Shown here piece by piece: positions 11,196 to 20,580 of a stretch of 64,000 bases of DNA (position 1 is the first letter of the stretch; the number at the start of each line of letters is the position of its first letter). The stretch covers positions 1-64,000 of the forward strand of contig JAJZDW010000019.1 of NCBI GenBank assembly GCA_021851405.1. Direction: 5' to 3'. The notes beneath the pieces were generated by a model that saw only the letters and a program-made list of their open reading frames with translations, was not told the DNA's origin and did no database searches. The stretch is from Pseudomonadota bacterium. Lineage in GTDB: Bacteria; Pseudomonadota; Gammaproteobacteria; Steroidobacterales; Steroidobacteraceae. Both the position numbers and the translations under genes were made by a program.

Positions 11196-12833
11196 ATGGC
11201 AGCCCCCGCAAAGCTCAGGCGCGATGCAGGATTGATCGGTCTTCTGTATGCCAGTCTCGGCAGTATTATTGGCTCGGGATGGCTGTTCGGCGCGTTGCAC
11301 GCTGCGACGCAGGCCGGGCCGCGTAGTGTGTGGTCCTGGATTATCGGTGCGGTCTCGATCCTCTTCCTGGCGTTCGTGTTTGCCGAACTCGCGACGATGT
11401 TCCCGAATTCGGGCGCCCTGGTGCACATGACTCACGTCAGCCACGGCGACTTCGTCGGGAAGATCTGGACCTGGATCCTGTTCCTGGCATTCGTGTCCAT
11501 ACCGCCGGTTGAGGTCAGCGCAGTACTGACTTATGCCAACAACTACCTGCCTGGACTCATTTACCCGCATTCTGGTCTGATGACCAGTCGCGGCATTGCG
11601 ATCGCGGCGTTCTTGCTTGCTGTAACAGTCGCGCTGAATTTTCTTGCTGTTCGTTGGGTCATTGCCATCAACAGCATCGCCACCTGGTGGAAGGTGATCA
11701 TTCCGATTGCCACCATTGGCGTTTTGATGGCGTACTCGTTTCATCCGCACAACATGGTGTCTCACGTGCACAGCACGCCGGTCAGCGGTGTGTTCACCGC
11801 GGTTGCGACGGCCGGCATTATCTTCAGTTTCTTTGGATTCCAGCAAGCCATTGCGCTGGCCGGTGAAACGCGAAATCCCAGCCGATATGTGCCCATCGCG
11901 CTCATCATATCTGTCGTGATCGGCATGCTGATTTACGTCGGCCTGCAGGTGTCGTTCATCACGGCGCTGCGGCCCCAGGATATGAGTGCCGGGTGGGGTC
12001 ATCTGCATTTCTCGGGCATGTTTGGCCCGCTGGCGGCGATTGCAGTGACCGTGGGTGCGGTCTGGTGGGCCGTGCTGCTGTACGTTGATGCACTCATATC
12101 GCCGCTGGGGACGGCCTTCATCTACATTGCCGCCAGTCCGCGCATCATCATGGCAGCCGGCGAGATGGGCAATGCGCCTCAGCAGGTGACGCACCTGAAT
12201 CGGCACGGCGTGCCGTGGGTGGGATTGGTGGTCACCTACATCGTCGGGGTGATGTTCTTCTTCCCTTTCCCGTCCTGGCAGAAGCTGGTGTCGGCGGTCT
12301 CGCTGATCACCGTGCTGTCGTACAGCATAGGTCCGGTCATTCTTCTGCGACTGCGCACTTCGCTGCCGGATGCGCCGCGCCCCTTTCGCCTCAAGGCGGC
12401 CGGAGTGCTCGCGCCAATCGCTTTCATCGCGTCGAACTGGATCATCTACTGGACCGGCTACACGGTCGCGAAGTGGATGTTCAGCGCGGTCTTCGCCTAT
12501 ATCATCGCGTACCTGGTGTGGTTCTTCATGATCCGCCGCAGGCCTGCGAGCGAGCTTGGCTGGCAACAGGCGTGGTGGACGATTCCGTATCTGGGCGGCA
12601 TGTGGCTGGTGAGCGACCTGGGTCCGAGCGGAGTCATGGGAGGCCGCGGAGTGATTGGATTTTTTACCGGAATGTGGATCATTGCGGGATTCAGTCTCGT
12701 CATGCTGTGGATCGCATTGCGCTCGGGCCAGAGCCCTGTTGAAGCCCAACGTTGTGCAGATCGGGTCAAGACGCTAGGTTCGAGCGGGGTGGATTCGCGC
12801 GCGCTCGCACAGGATGTGGAGCCTGCGCCGTGA
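11196..12833 (+). CDS. APC-family amino-acid permease
   Basis: 545 residues with about 12-13 hydrophobic helices. The first helix holds the APC substrate motif ASLGSIIGSGWLFG (about residues 19-32), which resembles aspartate:proton symporters and related permeases. The motif FFGFQQAIALAGETRNPSR (about 212-230) is the conserved helix-6 region of this superfamily. It probably imports an amino acid with protons; which one is not shown. GAGGTG lies upstream of the ATG. Its peptidase neighbour could supply peptides or amino acids, but the two are separated by 160 bases and a hairpin. Confidence 0.85.
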   Translation: MAAPAKLRRDAGLIGLLYASLGSIIGSGWLFGALHAATQAGPRSVWSWIIGAVSILFLAFVFAELATMFPNSGALVHMTHVSHGDFVGKIWTWILFLAFVSIPPVEVSAVLTYANNYLPGLIYPHSGLMTSRGIAIAAFLLAVTVALNFLAVRWVIAINSIATWWKVIIPIATIGVLMAYSFHPHNMVSHVHSTPVSGVFTAVATAGIIFSFFGFQQAIALAGETRNPSRYVPIALIISVVIGMLIYVGLQVSFITALRPQDMSAGWGHLHFSGMFGPLAAIAVTVGAVWWAVLLYVDALISPLGTAFIYIAASPRIIMAAGEMGNAPQQVTHLNRHGVPWVGLVVTYIVGVMFFFPFPSWQKLVSAVSLITVLSYSIGPVILLRLRTSLPDAPRPFRLKAAGVLAPIAFIASNWIIYWTGYTVAKWMFSAVFAYIIAYLVWFFMIRRRPASELGWQQAWWTIPYLGGMWLVSDLGPSGVMGGRGVIGFFTGMWIIAGFSLVMLWIALRSGQSPVEAQRCADRVKTLGSSGVDSRALAQDVEPAP

Positions 12834-12995
12834 ATTTGCGATAGACGGGAACCGTCGAGGCAGAGGCGCGCTCATAACCCCGCGCCATGATCGGTTGGCG
12901 TCTGCGGGTTGACGGGTGGAGTCATCCGGCATGAAATCCGGGCAATCGCCGCCGGCGCGTGTGACGCGTGGTGCTGAGGGCGAAGGAGGCCTCCC

Positions 12996-13859
12996 GTGAA
13001 TGTGATTCTCGATGCCGCTGCGTGCGGACAGCTTGCGCTCGGTGGTGATCTCACTATCAATCGCCTTGGATTCGGGGCGATGCGCATCACCGGGGCGGGC
13101 GTATGGGGTAACCCTCCGGACATTGCCATGGCCGTCCGTGTGCTGCGTCGGGCAGTGCATCTCGGGGTCAATTTCATCGACACCGCTGACGCCTACGGGC
13201 CGGACGTCAGCGAAAATCTCCTGGCCCGCGCGTTGTATCCGTATCCGGCCGACCTCGTCATCGCCACCAAGGGAGGGCTGGTGCGGCCCGGCCCCGGGGA
13301 TTGGGTCCGGGACGGCCGGCCGGTGCACCTGCGTGAGGCGTGCGAGGCCAGCCTCAAGCGGCTCAAACGCGATCGTATCGATCTGTACCAATTGCATGCG
13401 CCGGATCCGGCCGTGCCTCTGGAAGAATCGGTGGGCGAACTTGCCCGGTTGCGCGCCGAGGGGAAGGTGCGCCATATCGGTGTCTCCAACGTGAGCCTGC
13501 CGGAGTTGCGCCGCTGTGAGCGCATAGTGCCGGTGGCGGCGGTGCAAAATCGCTTCAACCTCCAGGACCGCAGCGCGGAGGACGTCCTCGAGCACTGCGC
13601 GTGCCGGGGTACGGCATTCCTGCCCTGGGCGCCCCTGGGCTCAAGCGGCCGCGGGGGCGGCAGGGAAACCGTACCGGCGTTGGCGAGTCTCGCCGAGCGG
13701 CGTGGGATATCCACTGCCCAGGTCGCGATCGCCTGGTTGCTGCAACGGGCGCCCGTAGTGGTACCGATTCCGGGCACGGCCTGCATGGCACATTTGGAGG
13801 ACAATATCGCCGCAGCGGCTCTCGTGCTGACGCCGGAGGAGCTGCGCAGCCTCCGCTGA
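12996..13859 (+). CDS. aldo/keto reductase
   Basis: 287 residues with the complete catalytic tetrad: Asp62 and Tyr67 in FIDTADAYG, Lys92 in VIATKGG and His134 in YQLHAPD. The NADPH-binding end VPIPGTACMAHLEDN is also present. Aldo/keto reductases reduce aldehydes and ketones with NADPH in the cytoplasm; the substrate cannot be read from sequence. The GTG start has AAGGAGG at a good distance. No operon partner is obvious. Confidence 0.9.
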   Translation: MNVILDAAACGQLALGGDLTINRLGFGAMRITGAGVWGNPPDIAMAVRVLRRAVHLGVNFIDTADAYGPDVSENLLARALYPYPADLVIATKGGLVRPGPGDWVRDGRPVHLREACEASLKRLKRDRIDLYQLHAPDPAVPLEESVGELARLRAEGKVRHIGVSNVSLPELRRCERIVPVAAVQNRFNLQDRSAEDVLEHCACRGTAFLPWAPLGSSGRGGGRETVPALASLAERRGISTAQVAIAWLLQRAPVVVPIPGTACMAHLEDNIAAAALVLTPEELRSLR

Positions 13860-14013
13860 TTTCGTCGTTTGGGTCATGCGGGGCAGGGGTGCAGCGGTTC
13901 GTGCACGCCTACGTAGTTTCTCTGATGCGCCATCCTACGGACAATAGGAAAGTACATCAGGCATGGTGAGCGCCTTGGCGCAGGGTCGGATCGAGGGCAC
14001 GTGCGCCGCGCCG

Positions 14014-14034
14014 ATGAATCGGGCTGTGATTCAT
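14014..14034. promoter_or_regulatory. perfect inverted repeat upstream of the YXWGXW-type gene
   Basis: ATGAATC-N7-GATTCAT (14014-14020 and 14028-14034) ends 20 bases before the start codon at 14054. It is a candidate repressor operator or a leader hairpin just ahead of the GGAGAG Shine-Dalgarno. No regulator gene lies next to it. Confidence 0.4.
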
Positions 14035-14053
14035 TTCGATTCCGGAGAGACTC

Positions 14054-14770
14054 ATGGCACTGAAACCCTTCAGGCGAGCTTTGCAAAGCGCAATGCTTGC
14101 GGCGTGCGTGCTCGGCGCGATGCAGGGCGCTGCTTTGGCGCAGGTGAGCATCGGTGTGGGTGTCGCCGTACCGGGGGTGCGGATCGGGATCAACGTTCCG
14201 GGCTATCCCGATCTGGTTCCCGTGCCCGGATATCCGGTCTATTACGCCCCGGATCTCGACGTCAACTTGTTCTTCTACGATGGCTTCTACTGGACCTTCA
14301 CGGATGACGCGTGGTATTCGAGTACCTGGTACAACGGACCCTGGTACCTGGTGCCGCCGGAACGAGTGCCGGATTTCATCCTGCGCATTCCGGTCGGCTT
14401 CTACCGGCGTCCGCCGCCGTATTTCTTGTACTGGAACCGCAACGAGCCGCCGCGATGGGCGCAGCACTGGGGGCCGCGCTGGCAGCACAACCGCCCCGAC
14501 TGGGATCGCTGGAACCGCCGCGCGCCGCCGGCCCGTGCGCCGCTGCCGCGCTATCAGCGCAGCTATCCGCAACAGCGCTATCCGGGCCCCCGCGAGCAGC
14601 GGGCATTGGAGAATCGCTATTACCGCTTCCCGCAGCAAAACGGCCCGCAGGGCCGTGAACGCCCCGGTCCGCAGCCGCGCTATCAACAGCACCCGCATCC
14701 CCAGCAGCCGCAACAGCGCGAGCGCGAACGCGAGCATCAGCCCCGGCGAGGCGACCATCCGCCCGTCTGA
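14054..14770 (+). CDS. secreted Tyr/Trp/Pro-rich protein of YXWGXW-like type
   Basis: 238 residues. A signal peptide ends near AALAQ (residue about 30). The middle is rich in aromatic residues (for example DGFYWTFTDDAWYSSTWYNG), and the C-terminal half is low-complexity Pro/Gln/Arg. This resembles periplasmic YXWGXW-repeat proteins whose role is unknown. GGAGAG precedes the ATG. It lies 27 bases upstream of the metal ATPase gene in the same direction, so co-transcription is likely. A link to metal handling is inference only. Confidence 0.7.
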   Translation: MALKPFRRALQSAMLAACVLGAMQGAALAQVSIGVGVAVPGVRIGINVPGYPDLVPVPGYPVYYAPDLDVNLFFYDGFYWTFTDDAWYSSTWYNGPWYLVPPERVPDFILRIPVGFYRRPPPYFLYWNRNEPPRWAQHWGPRWQHNRPDWDRWNRRAPPARAPLPRYQRSYPQQRYPGPREQRALENRYYRFPQQNGPQGRERPGPQPRYQQHPHPQQPQQREREREHQPRRGDHPPV

Positions 14771-14797
14771 GGGCTCGCTTCTGAATACGCAAGTCGA

Positions 14798-17113
14798 TTG
14801 AGCTCATCTACCGACACGGTCGTGCTGCGCACGATTGGAGGCCCGCAGTTCGCGCTGCTCGGGCTGGTGCTTGCTGCACTGGCGGCCGCTGGCGCGGCCG
14901 CCGCGTTCGGCGACGCCGTGCTCAGCCGGATTTTCCTCGGAGCCGTGACGGGCGTCGTCCTCGCCGTCACCGCTTATCACACGGTGCGCGGTCTGCTCCG
15001 AGGAGACATCGGGGTTGACCTGATCGCGCTACTGGCGATGCTGGGTGCGTTGCTGCTCAGGCAGTATCTGGCCGGAGCAATCATCGCGGCGATGCTGGCG
15101 AGCGGCGGGGCGCTCGAGCAGTACGCCACGACACGCGCTCGCCGGGAACTGAGCAGCCTAGTCAGCCGTGCGCCGCGGATCGCCCACCGAGGGAGCGCCG
15201 ACGCCTACGCTGATGTTGCGATTCAGGATGTCGCGGTCGGGGATGTCCTGTTGGTCAAGTCAGGCGAAGTCGTTCCAGTGGACGGGATTGTCGGTCACCA
15301 AGGTGCGGTGGTCGACGACTCATCACTCACCGGCGAGTCCCGACCGGTGAAAATCGCGATCGGCGCGCCGGTGCGCAGCGGTGCCAGCAATGCCGGAGGG
15401 CCGTTCGAACTGCGGGTCACGGCGACGGCTGCCGATAGCACTTACGCCGCCATCGTGCGCTTGGTACAGGCAGCCGAGACGTCCAAGGCCCCTGTGGCGC
15501 GTCTTGCGGATCGCTACGCGCTGGCCTTTCTGGCCGCGACCCTGGCGGTAGCCGCGGTGGCCTGGTGGGTGTCGGGCGAGGCGCAGCGCGCACTCGCGGT
15601 GCTGGTGGTAGCCACGCCTTGTCCGCTGATCCTCGCCGTGCCCGCAGCCATCATGGCCGGGGTGTCCCGCGCGGCTCGCAGTGGCATCATCATGAAAGGT
15701 GGTGCACCGCTGGAGGCGTTGGCCCGCACTAAGGTTGTTCTGCTCGACAAGACCGGCACCGTGACGGCGTCGCGTCCCGCCGTGGTCGCGGTGGAAGCGA
15801 CGAGGGAGCTTCCGGTCGATGTACTCCTGCGCAATGCCGCAGCGCTCGAGCAAATGTCGGTCCATCCTTTCGCACCGGCGATTTTGGAGGCGGCACGAGC
15901 CCGCCAGCTGAAGTTGGAGTTTCCGCGTGACGTCCACGAACAGATCGGGTCCGGAATCAGCGGAACCGTTGCCGGATGCCAGGTCGCCGTCGGGCAGTAC
16001 GAATACGTGACGCCCGGTGTCAGCCGCACTGAGGCTGTCCGATCGATCGAGCTTCGAGCCGCGGCTGACGGATCCTCGTGCGTCTTCGTAGCGATCGACG
16101 GCGCGCTCGCCGGCGCCATGCTCCTGCAGGATCATATCCGGCCCGAGGCGCCGCGCGTACTGCGTACGCTGCGCCAGAGCGGTGTACGGAGAATTCACCT
16201 GGTCACGGGCGATCATCCCGATGTGGCCGAACTCGTCGGCGATGCACTCGGCATCGACCGAGTGTTTGCCGAACGTTCACCGGAGGACAAAGTTGACGTC
16301 GTGCGTACGGCCCGCCGCGAAGGCATCACTGCCATGGTCGGAGATGGGATCAACGATGCGCCCGCCCTGGCTCTGGCCGATGTCGGCATCGCCATGGGCG
16401 CCAGAGGGGCCACCGCGGCCTCGGAAGCGGCCGACATCGTCCTCACATCAGACCGTTTTGAAGACGTCGCACGCGCGTTGAGAATTGCGCAGCGCACCCG
16501 GCGCATTGCGCTGCAAAGCGTATGGACAGGCATGGGTTTGTCCATTCTCGCGATGGGGTTCGCCGCCGCAGGCTTCCTCCCGCCGATCGCCGGAGCACTG
16601 CTGCAGGAGGCGATCGATGTCCTGGTCATCCTCAACGCGCTGCGAGCACTCGGCGGTCCGTTGGCGGGAACAGCGGTGAGCCCCGAGGCGGTCCGCCTGG
16701 CCCGGGCTATCGATAAGACCCACCAATCACTGCGCCCGCGCGTCAGTGAACTCGCCGAACTGGCCGTGCGCCTCGATACTCTGCCGCCGGCAGAGGCGCG
16801 GGCACAGCTGCAGCGGACCGCACAGATGCTCGAAGAGGAGCTGCTGCCCCACGAGAACCACGAGCAGCAGACGGTTTACCCCATCCTCGAGAACCTGCTG
16901 GTCGGGGAAAATCCGACCGGTCCGCTGATCCACACTCACGGGGAGATCCGCCGGCTGAGCCGTTTGTTTGCGCGGCGGGTCGCGCAGCTGCCACCGGCCG
17001 GTCCCGCGCCGGAGGATCTGCGCGACATGCACCGGCTGCTCTACGGCCTGCATGCCATTCTCACTCTGCACTTCGCGCAGGAAGACGAGCTGTATAGTCT
17101 GCTCACCGCTTAA
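14798..17113 (+). CDS. P1B-5-type metal-transporting ATPase with C-terminal hemerythrin domain
   Basis: 771 residues. The actuator motif SSLTGES, the phosphorylated Asp317 in LDKTGT, and the hinge GDGINDAP mark a P-type ATPase. The transmembrane metal motif is TPCP (273-276) rather than CPC, and there is no N-terminal metal-binding domain. Residues about 635-771 form a hemerythrin domain with ligands His642, His685, Glu689 (HENHE), His714 and His752, and His758 in HFAQEDE. TPC plus a hemerythrin tail is the known P1B-5 subgroup, linked to nickel and iron export (for example Sinorhizobium Nia). The di-iron site may sense oxygen or iron. The TTG start lacks a strong Shine-Dalgarno, so it is uncertain. 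Confidence 0.9.
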   Translation: MSSSTDTVVLRTIGGPQFALLGLVLAALAAAGAAAAFGDAVLSRIFLGAVTGVVLAVTAYHTVRGLLRGDIGVDLIALLAMLGALLLRQYLAGAIIAAMLASGGALEQYATTRARRELSSLVSRAPRIAHRGSADAYADVAIQDVAVGDVLLVKSGEVVPVDGIVGHQGAVVDDSSLTGESRPVKIAIGAPVRSGASNAGGPFELRVTATAADSTYAAIVRLVQAAETSKAPVARLADRYALAFLAATLAVAAVAWWVSGEAQRALAVLVVATPCPLILAVPAAIMAGVSRAARSGIIMKGGAPLEALARTKVVLLDKTGTVTASRPAVVAVEATRELPVDVLLRNAAALEQMSVHPFAPAILEAARARQLKLEFPRDVHEQIGSGISGTVAGCQVAVGQYEYVTPGVSRTEAVRSIELRAAADGSSCVFVAIDGALAGAMLLQDHIRPEAPRVLRTLRQSGVRRIHLVTGDHPDVAELVGDALGIDRVFAERSPEDKVDVVRTARREGITAMVGDGINDAPALALADVGIAMGARGATAASEAADIVLTSDRFEDVARALRIAQRTRRIALQSVWTGMGLSILAMGFAAAGFLPPIAGALLQEAIDVLVILNALRALGGPLAGTAVSPEAVRLARAIDKTHQSLRPRVSELAELAVRLDTLPPAEARAQLQRTAQMLEEELLPHENHEQQTVYPILENLLVGENPTGPLIHTHGEIRRLSRLFARRVAQLPPAGPAPEDLRDMHRLLYGLHAILTLHFAQEDELYSLLTA

Positions 17114-17143
17114 GCGAAGCGGCTGATCCAATCGCGAAGCGGC
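17114..17143 (+). repeat. 10-bp direct repeat with a 20-bp period
   Basis: GCGAAGCGGC occurs at 17114-17123 and 17134-17143. The 20-base period is about two DNA turns, as in some operators. It lies between the metal ATPase and the MacA-like gene. Function unknown. Confidence 0.5.
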
Positions 17144-17212
17144 ATACGCATAAACGCGTCTTACCGCCGGCCCGTAGTGGCTCTACCGTTGCTCCGAAAG
17201 CGCGGAGAACCG

Positions 17213-18460
17213 ATGGATACCCCCGCAGAGCCACTTGACGCAACGGCGCCGTCGAAAGCGCCGCGCGGACGGCTGCCCCGCTGGCGCAGCCGGATCTGGG
17301 TGGGGATCGCGGCCGCGGTGCTGATCGCAACGGCGATCGGCCTGTGGCGATGGTTCAGGCCCCCCGAACCTATCACCTACGTCACTGCGCAGGTGACCCG
17401 CGGCGCAGTGGAGCCCTACGTCACTGCCAGTGGTAGCGTCAATCCGGTCGTGACCATTCAGGTCGGCACCTACGTCTCTGGGGTTATCCAGGCACTGTAT
17501 TGTGACTACAACACCCGAGTGAAGGCCGGGCAGCTCTGCGCCCGCATCGATCCGCGTCCCTATCAGGTCGTCGTCGACCAGGATCGCGCCGCGCTGAGCG
17601 CAGCCCGAGCCCAGCTGATCAAGGACGAAGCGAGTCTCACCTACGTCCGCGCCGCGTCCGAGCGGCAATCGCGACTGCTCGTCGTTCACTTGACCTCTCA
17701 GGATGCCGCCGATGCGGCACGCAGCACCTACGAGCAAATGCGTGCTCAGACCGATTTGGATCGAGCGACCATTGCCGAGCATGAGGCGAACCTGCGCGCC
17801 GCCGAGGTCAATCTCGGCTACACGCGGATTACGTCGCCCGTGGACGGCATCGTCGTGACCCGAAACATCACTCAGGGCCAGACTGTCGCGGCCAGCTTCC
17901 AGACGCCGACACTCTTTCTCATCGCGACGGACCTGACGCAGATGCAGGTGGACGCCAACGTCAGCGAATCCGATATCGGCCAGATCAAGGCCGGGGATAC
18001 GGCCACGTTCACCGTGGAGGCCTTCCCGTCCCATCTCTTCCGCGGTCGCGTCACTCAGGTGCGCCAGTCCCCGCAGACGATCCAGAATGTCGTGACGTAC
18101 GATGTGGTCGTGAGCGCGCAGAATCAGCAGCTGCTCCTCAAGCCCGGGATGACCGCTGATGTCCGTATCGTGACGGCGGAACTGCGCGCGGCGCTGCGCG
18201 TGCCGGTGGAAGCACTGCGCTATTGGCCGGCCTCGGTGCCGAAACCGAACCCGGATCAGTCGGCAGCTCAGACCGTGTGGACCCTGAAGGACGGGCGCCC
18301 GATCGAGGTACGGGTGGGCGCGGGTCTCTCTGATGATCTCTATGCGCAGATCACCTCTGGTGCGCTGCGGGCCGGAGAGTGGGTGATCGTCGGGGAACGC
18401 TCGGGCGAGAGCGCACAGTCGCCCGCAGCGGCTGCCCGGCGCCGCTCGCCGTTCCTCTAG
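17213..18460 (+). CDS. macA: MacA-type periplasmic adaptor of an ABC efflux pump
   Basis: 415 residues. One N-terminal membrane helix (about 25-44) anchors a periplasmic part with a biotinyl-lipoyl domain split around a coiled-coil hairpin (VGTYVSGVIQALYCDYNTRV, then the Ala/Glu-rich helices), followed by beta-barrel and membrane-proximal domains. This is the membrane fusion protein that couples a MacB-type transporter to a TolC-type channel. The ATG at 17213 has CGGAGAA upstream and places the basic region directly before the helix. The macB-like gene follows at once. No TolC gene is nearby, so a channel encoded elsewhere is expected. Confidence 0.85.
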   Translation: MDTPAEPLDATAPSKAPRGRLPRWRSRIWVGIAAAVLIATAIGLWRWFRPPEPITYVTAQVTRGAVEPYVTASGSVNPVVTIQVGTYVSGVIQALYCDYNTRVKAGQLCARIDPRPYQVVVDQDRAALSAARAQLIKDEASLTYVRAASERQSRLLVVHLTSQDAADAARSTYEQMRAQTDLDRATIAEHEANLRAAEVNLGYTRITSPVDGIVVTRNITQGQTVAASFQTPTLFLIATDLTQMQVDANVSESDIGQIKAGDTATFTVEAFPSHLFRGRVTQVRQSPQTIQNVVTYDVVVSAQNQQLLLKPGMTADVRIVTAELRAALRVPVEALRYWPASVPKPNPDQSAAQTVWTLKDGRPIEVRVGAGLSDDLYAQITSGALRAGEWVIVGERSGESAQSPAAAARRRSPFL

Positions 18461-18477
18461 CGTCGCGGCCGACTCCG

Positions 18478-20556
18478 GTGAACGGTTCGGTCATCGAGAC
18501 GCGGGATCTGCGGCGGGTGTACCGCTCGGGCCACCTTGAAGTCCTCGCCCTCGCAGGCGTGAGTCTGACCGTCGAGCGCGGCGAGTTGGTCGCGATCATG
18601 GGTGTCTCTGGATCGGGCAAGTCGACGCTCATGGCCGTGCTCGGCTGTCTGGACCGCCCGACCGACGGGATGTATCGACTCGAAGGCGCGAATGTCGCGG
18701 CGCTCAGCGAGAACGCCCTGGCGCGGGTGCGCAGCGAGCGGCTCGGTTTCGTGTTCCAGAGTTTCAATCTTCTGGCGCGCACCAGCGCTCTGGACAACGT
18801 CGCGCTGCCGCTCTTCTACGATCCTCGCGGCGGCGTCAGCGCTGCACAACGCTCGCTGCGGGCGCGCCAGGCGCTCGCCCAGGTCGGGCTCGCCGGCCGC
18901 GAGCGCAACACGCCGGCGCAGCTCTCGGGTGGGGAGCAGCAACGCGTCGCGATCGCGCGGGCGCTGATCAACGCTCCGGCCGTCGTGCTCGCGGACGAAC
19001 CGACCGGTAATCTCGATACGCGCAGCTCCCACGAGGTCATGGGGATTCTGGTGCGCCTCAATCGGGAACAGCACGTGACCGTCGTCGTGGTGACTCACGA
19101 GCCGGATATCGCGGCGTACGCTGATCGCGTGATCACGATGCGGGATGGCCGGATCGTGTCCGATGAGCGCCGCAATCCCATGCCCGCTGCGCTGCCGCCG
19201 GCGCTGACCGGGACTGCTCCGGCGGCGCCTGTCCGCCGGAGCACGCTGCCATTTGCCCACATGATCCTCAGCAGCGCCCTGCAGGCCATCGTGCGCAACA
19301 AGATGCGCTCCGGACTCACCACGCTCGGGGTGCTGATCGGGGTCGCGGCGCTCATTGCCATGATGGCGGTCGGACTCGGTGCCAACCGGGCGGTCGGGGA
19401 GCTGATTCAAAGTCTCGGCACGAATATGCTCATCGTGCTGCCGGGGGCCACCACCGCCGGAGGCGTGCGTGCCGGCCTCGGCAGTGCCTCGACGCTCACG
19501 GTGGCCGATGCGCACGCGTTGCGCCGCGACGATCCCGCCGTCGCCCAGGTCGGTTACATCATCCGCCAGAGTGCACAGGTGCAGTACCGCAATCAGAACT
19601 GGAGCACGCTCGTGCTCGGCACCAGCGCCAATTACGCTGACATCACCAATTGGCACATCGCCAGCGGCCGGGAATTCAATGCCGCGGACGTCAATGCTGC
19701 GGCGCTGGTGGCGGACGTCGGGCAAACCGTCGTTCACGAGCTGTTCCAGCCGTACGAGAATCCCGTCGGCGCGACCATTCTCATCAAGGGAGTGCCGGTC
19801 AAAGTCATCGGTGTTTACCAGGCGAAAGGTCAGTCGCCCATGGGTCAGGATCAGGACGACCTGATCGTGATTCCATTCACGACCGCCGAGCGGCGCGTGC
19901 TCGGAGTCGCGGCGCCGGCTCAAGCGCAGGCACAGAACGCCGGAACGACCTACCTCGTCCCGCCAAACCCGTTTGCGGTGCAGCCGCGCCTGACCGGATA
20001 CGTGAACGCGATTTTCGTCCAGGCCGCGAGCGCACCGCAGGTGCTGCGGGCCATGGACGAGGTGAGCGCGACGTTGCGCCGCCGCCATAACATCCGCCGG
20101 GGCGATACGGATGACTTCAGCGTGCGCAACCTCAGCCAGATCGCCACCGCCGCACAGGGCAGCAGTCGGGTCATGGCGTTGCTGCTGGCGACCGTTGCAT
20201 CGATCTCGCTGCTCGTCGGCGGCATCGGCATCATGAACATCCTGCTCGTATCGGTCACCGAGCGCACGCGTGAGATCGGCTTGCGCATGGCGCTCGGCGC
20301 GCGCCGTGCGCACGTCATGTTGCAGTTCCTCGCCGAGGCGGTGTTTCTGAGCGCGGCGGGCGGTACGGTCGGGATCCTCCTCGGAGTCGGCGCCTCGGAA
20401 CTGGTCGCCGTGATCTCAGGCTGGCCGATCGAACAGTCGCTCACCGCGGTGTTCGGCGGATTCCTGTTTTCGGCCATGGTCGGGGTGTTCTTCGGCTACT
20501 ACCCGGCGCGCAAGGCCGCAGCGCTGAACCCAATCGAGGCGCTGCGTTACGAATGA
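18478..20556 (+). CDS. macB: MacB-type ABC transporter (ATPase fused to FtsX-type permease)
   Basis: 692 residues from the GTG at 18478. The ATPase has Walker [10 protein letters not shown] (42-50), signature [15 protein letters not shown] (from about 149) and Walker [13 protein letters not shown]. After it come one membrane helix ([20 protein letters not shown] region), a large periplasmic domain, and three C-terminal helices. MacB works as a mechanotransmission pump that moves macrolides, peptides or lipoproteins out of the periplasm with MacA and TolC. The GTG 17 bases after the macA stop is preferred. The frame is open from 18379, but that start would overlap macA by 82 bases. Substrate unknown. 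Confidence 0.88.
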   Translation: MNGSVIETRDLRRVYRSGHLEVLALAGVSLTVERGELVAIMGVSGSGKSTLMAVLGCLDRPTDGMYRLEGANVAALSENALARVRSERLGFVFQSFNLLARTSALDNVALPLFYDPRGGVSAAQRSLRARQALAQVGLAGRERNTPAQLSGGEQQRVAIARALINAPAVVLADEPTGNLDTRSSHEVMGILVRLNREQHVTVVVVTHEPDIAAYADRVITMRDGRIVSDERRNPMPAALPPALTGTAPAAPVRRSTLPFAHMILSSALQAIVRNKMRSGLTTLGVLIGVAALIAMMAVGLGANRAVGELIQSLGTNMLIVLPGATTAGGVRAGLGSASTLTVADAHALRRDDPAVAQVGYIIRQSAQVQYRNQNWSTLVLGTSANYADITNWHIASGREFNAADVNAAALVADVGQTVVHELFQPYENPVGATILIKGVPVKVIGVYQAKGQSPMGQDQDDLIVIPFTTAERRVLGVAAPAQAQAQNAGTTYLVPPNPFAVQPRLTGYVNAIFVQAASAPQVLRAMDEVSATLRRRHNIRRGDTDDFSVRNLSQIATAAQGSSRVMALLLATVASISLLVGGIGIMNILLVSVTERTREIGLRMALGARRAHVMLQFLAEAVFLSAAGGTVGILLGVGASELVAVISGWPIEQSLTAVFGGFLFSAMVGVFFGYYPARKAAALNPIEALRYE

Positions 20557-20580
20557 ACGTGCCGCGGGCCTGCGGTGTGG

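Noticed and set aside
11178-12749. Minus-strand ORF opposite the APC permease
   Set aside because: Low-complexity His/Arg/Asp-rich sequence typical of antisense to a membrane protein gene.
18457-20313. Long minus-strand ORF opposite macB
   Set aside because: Arg/His/Asp-rich shadow frame of a high-GC gene on the other strand, with no domain and no ribosome-binding site.
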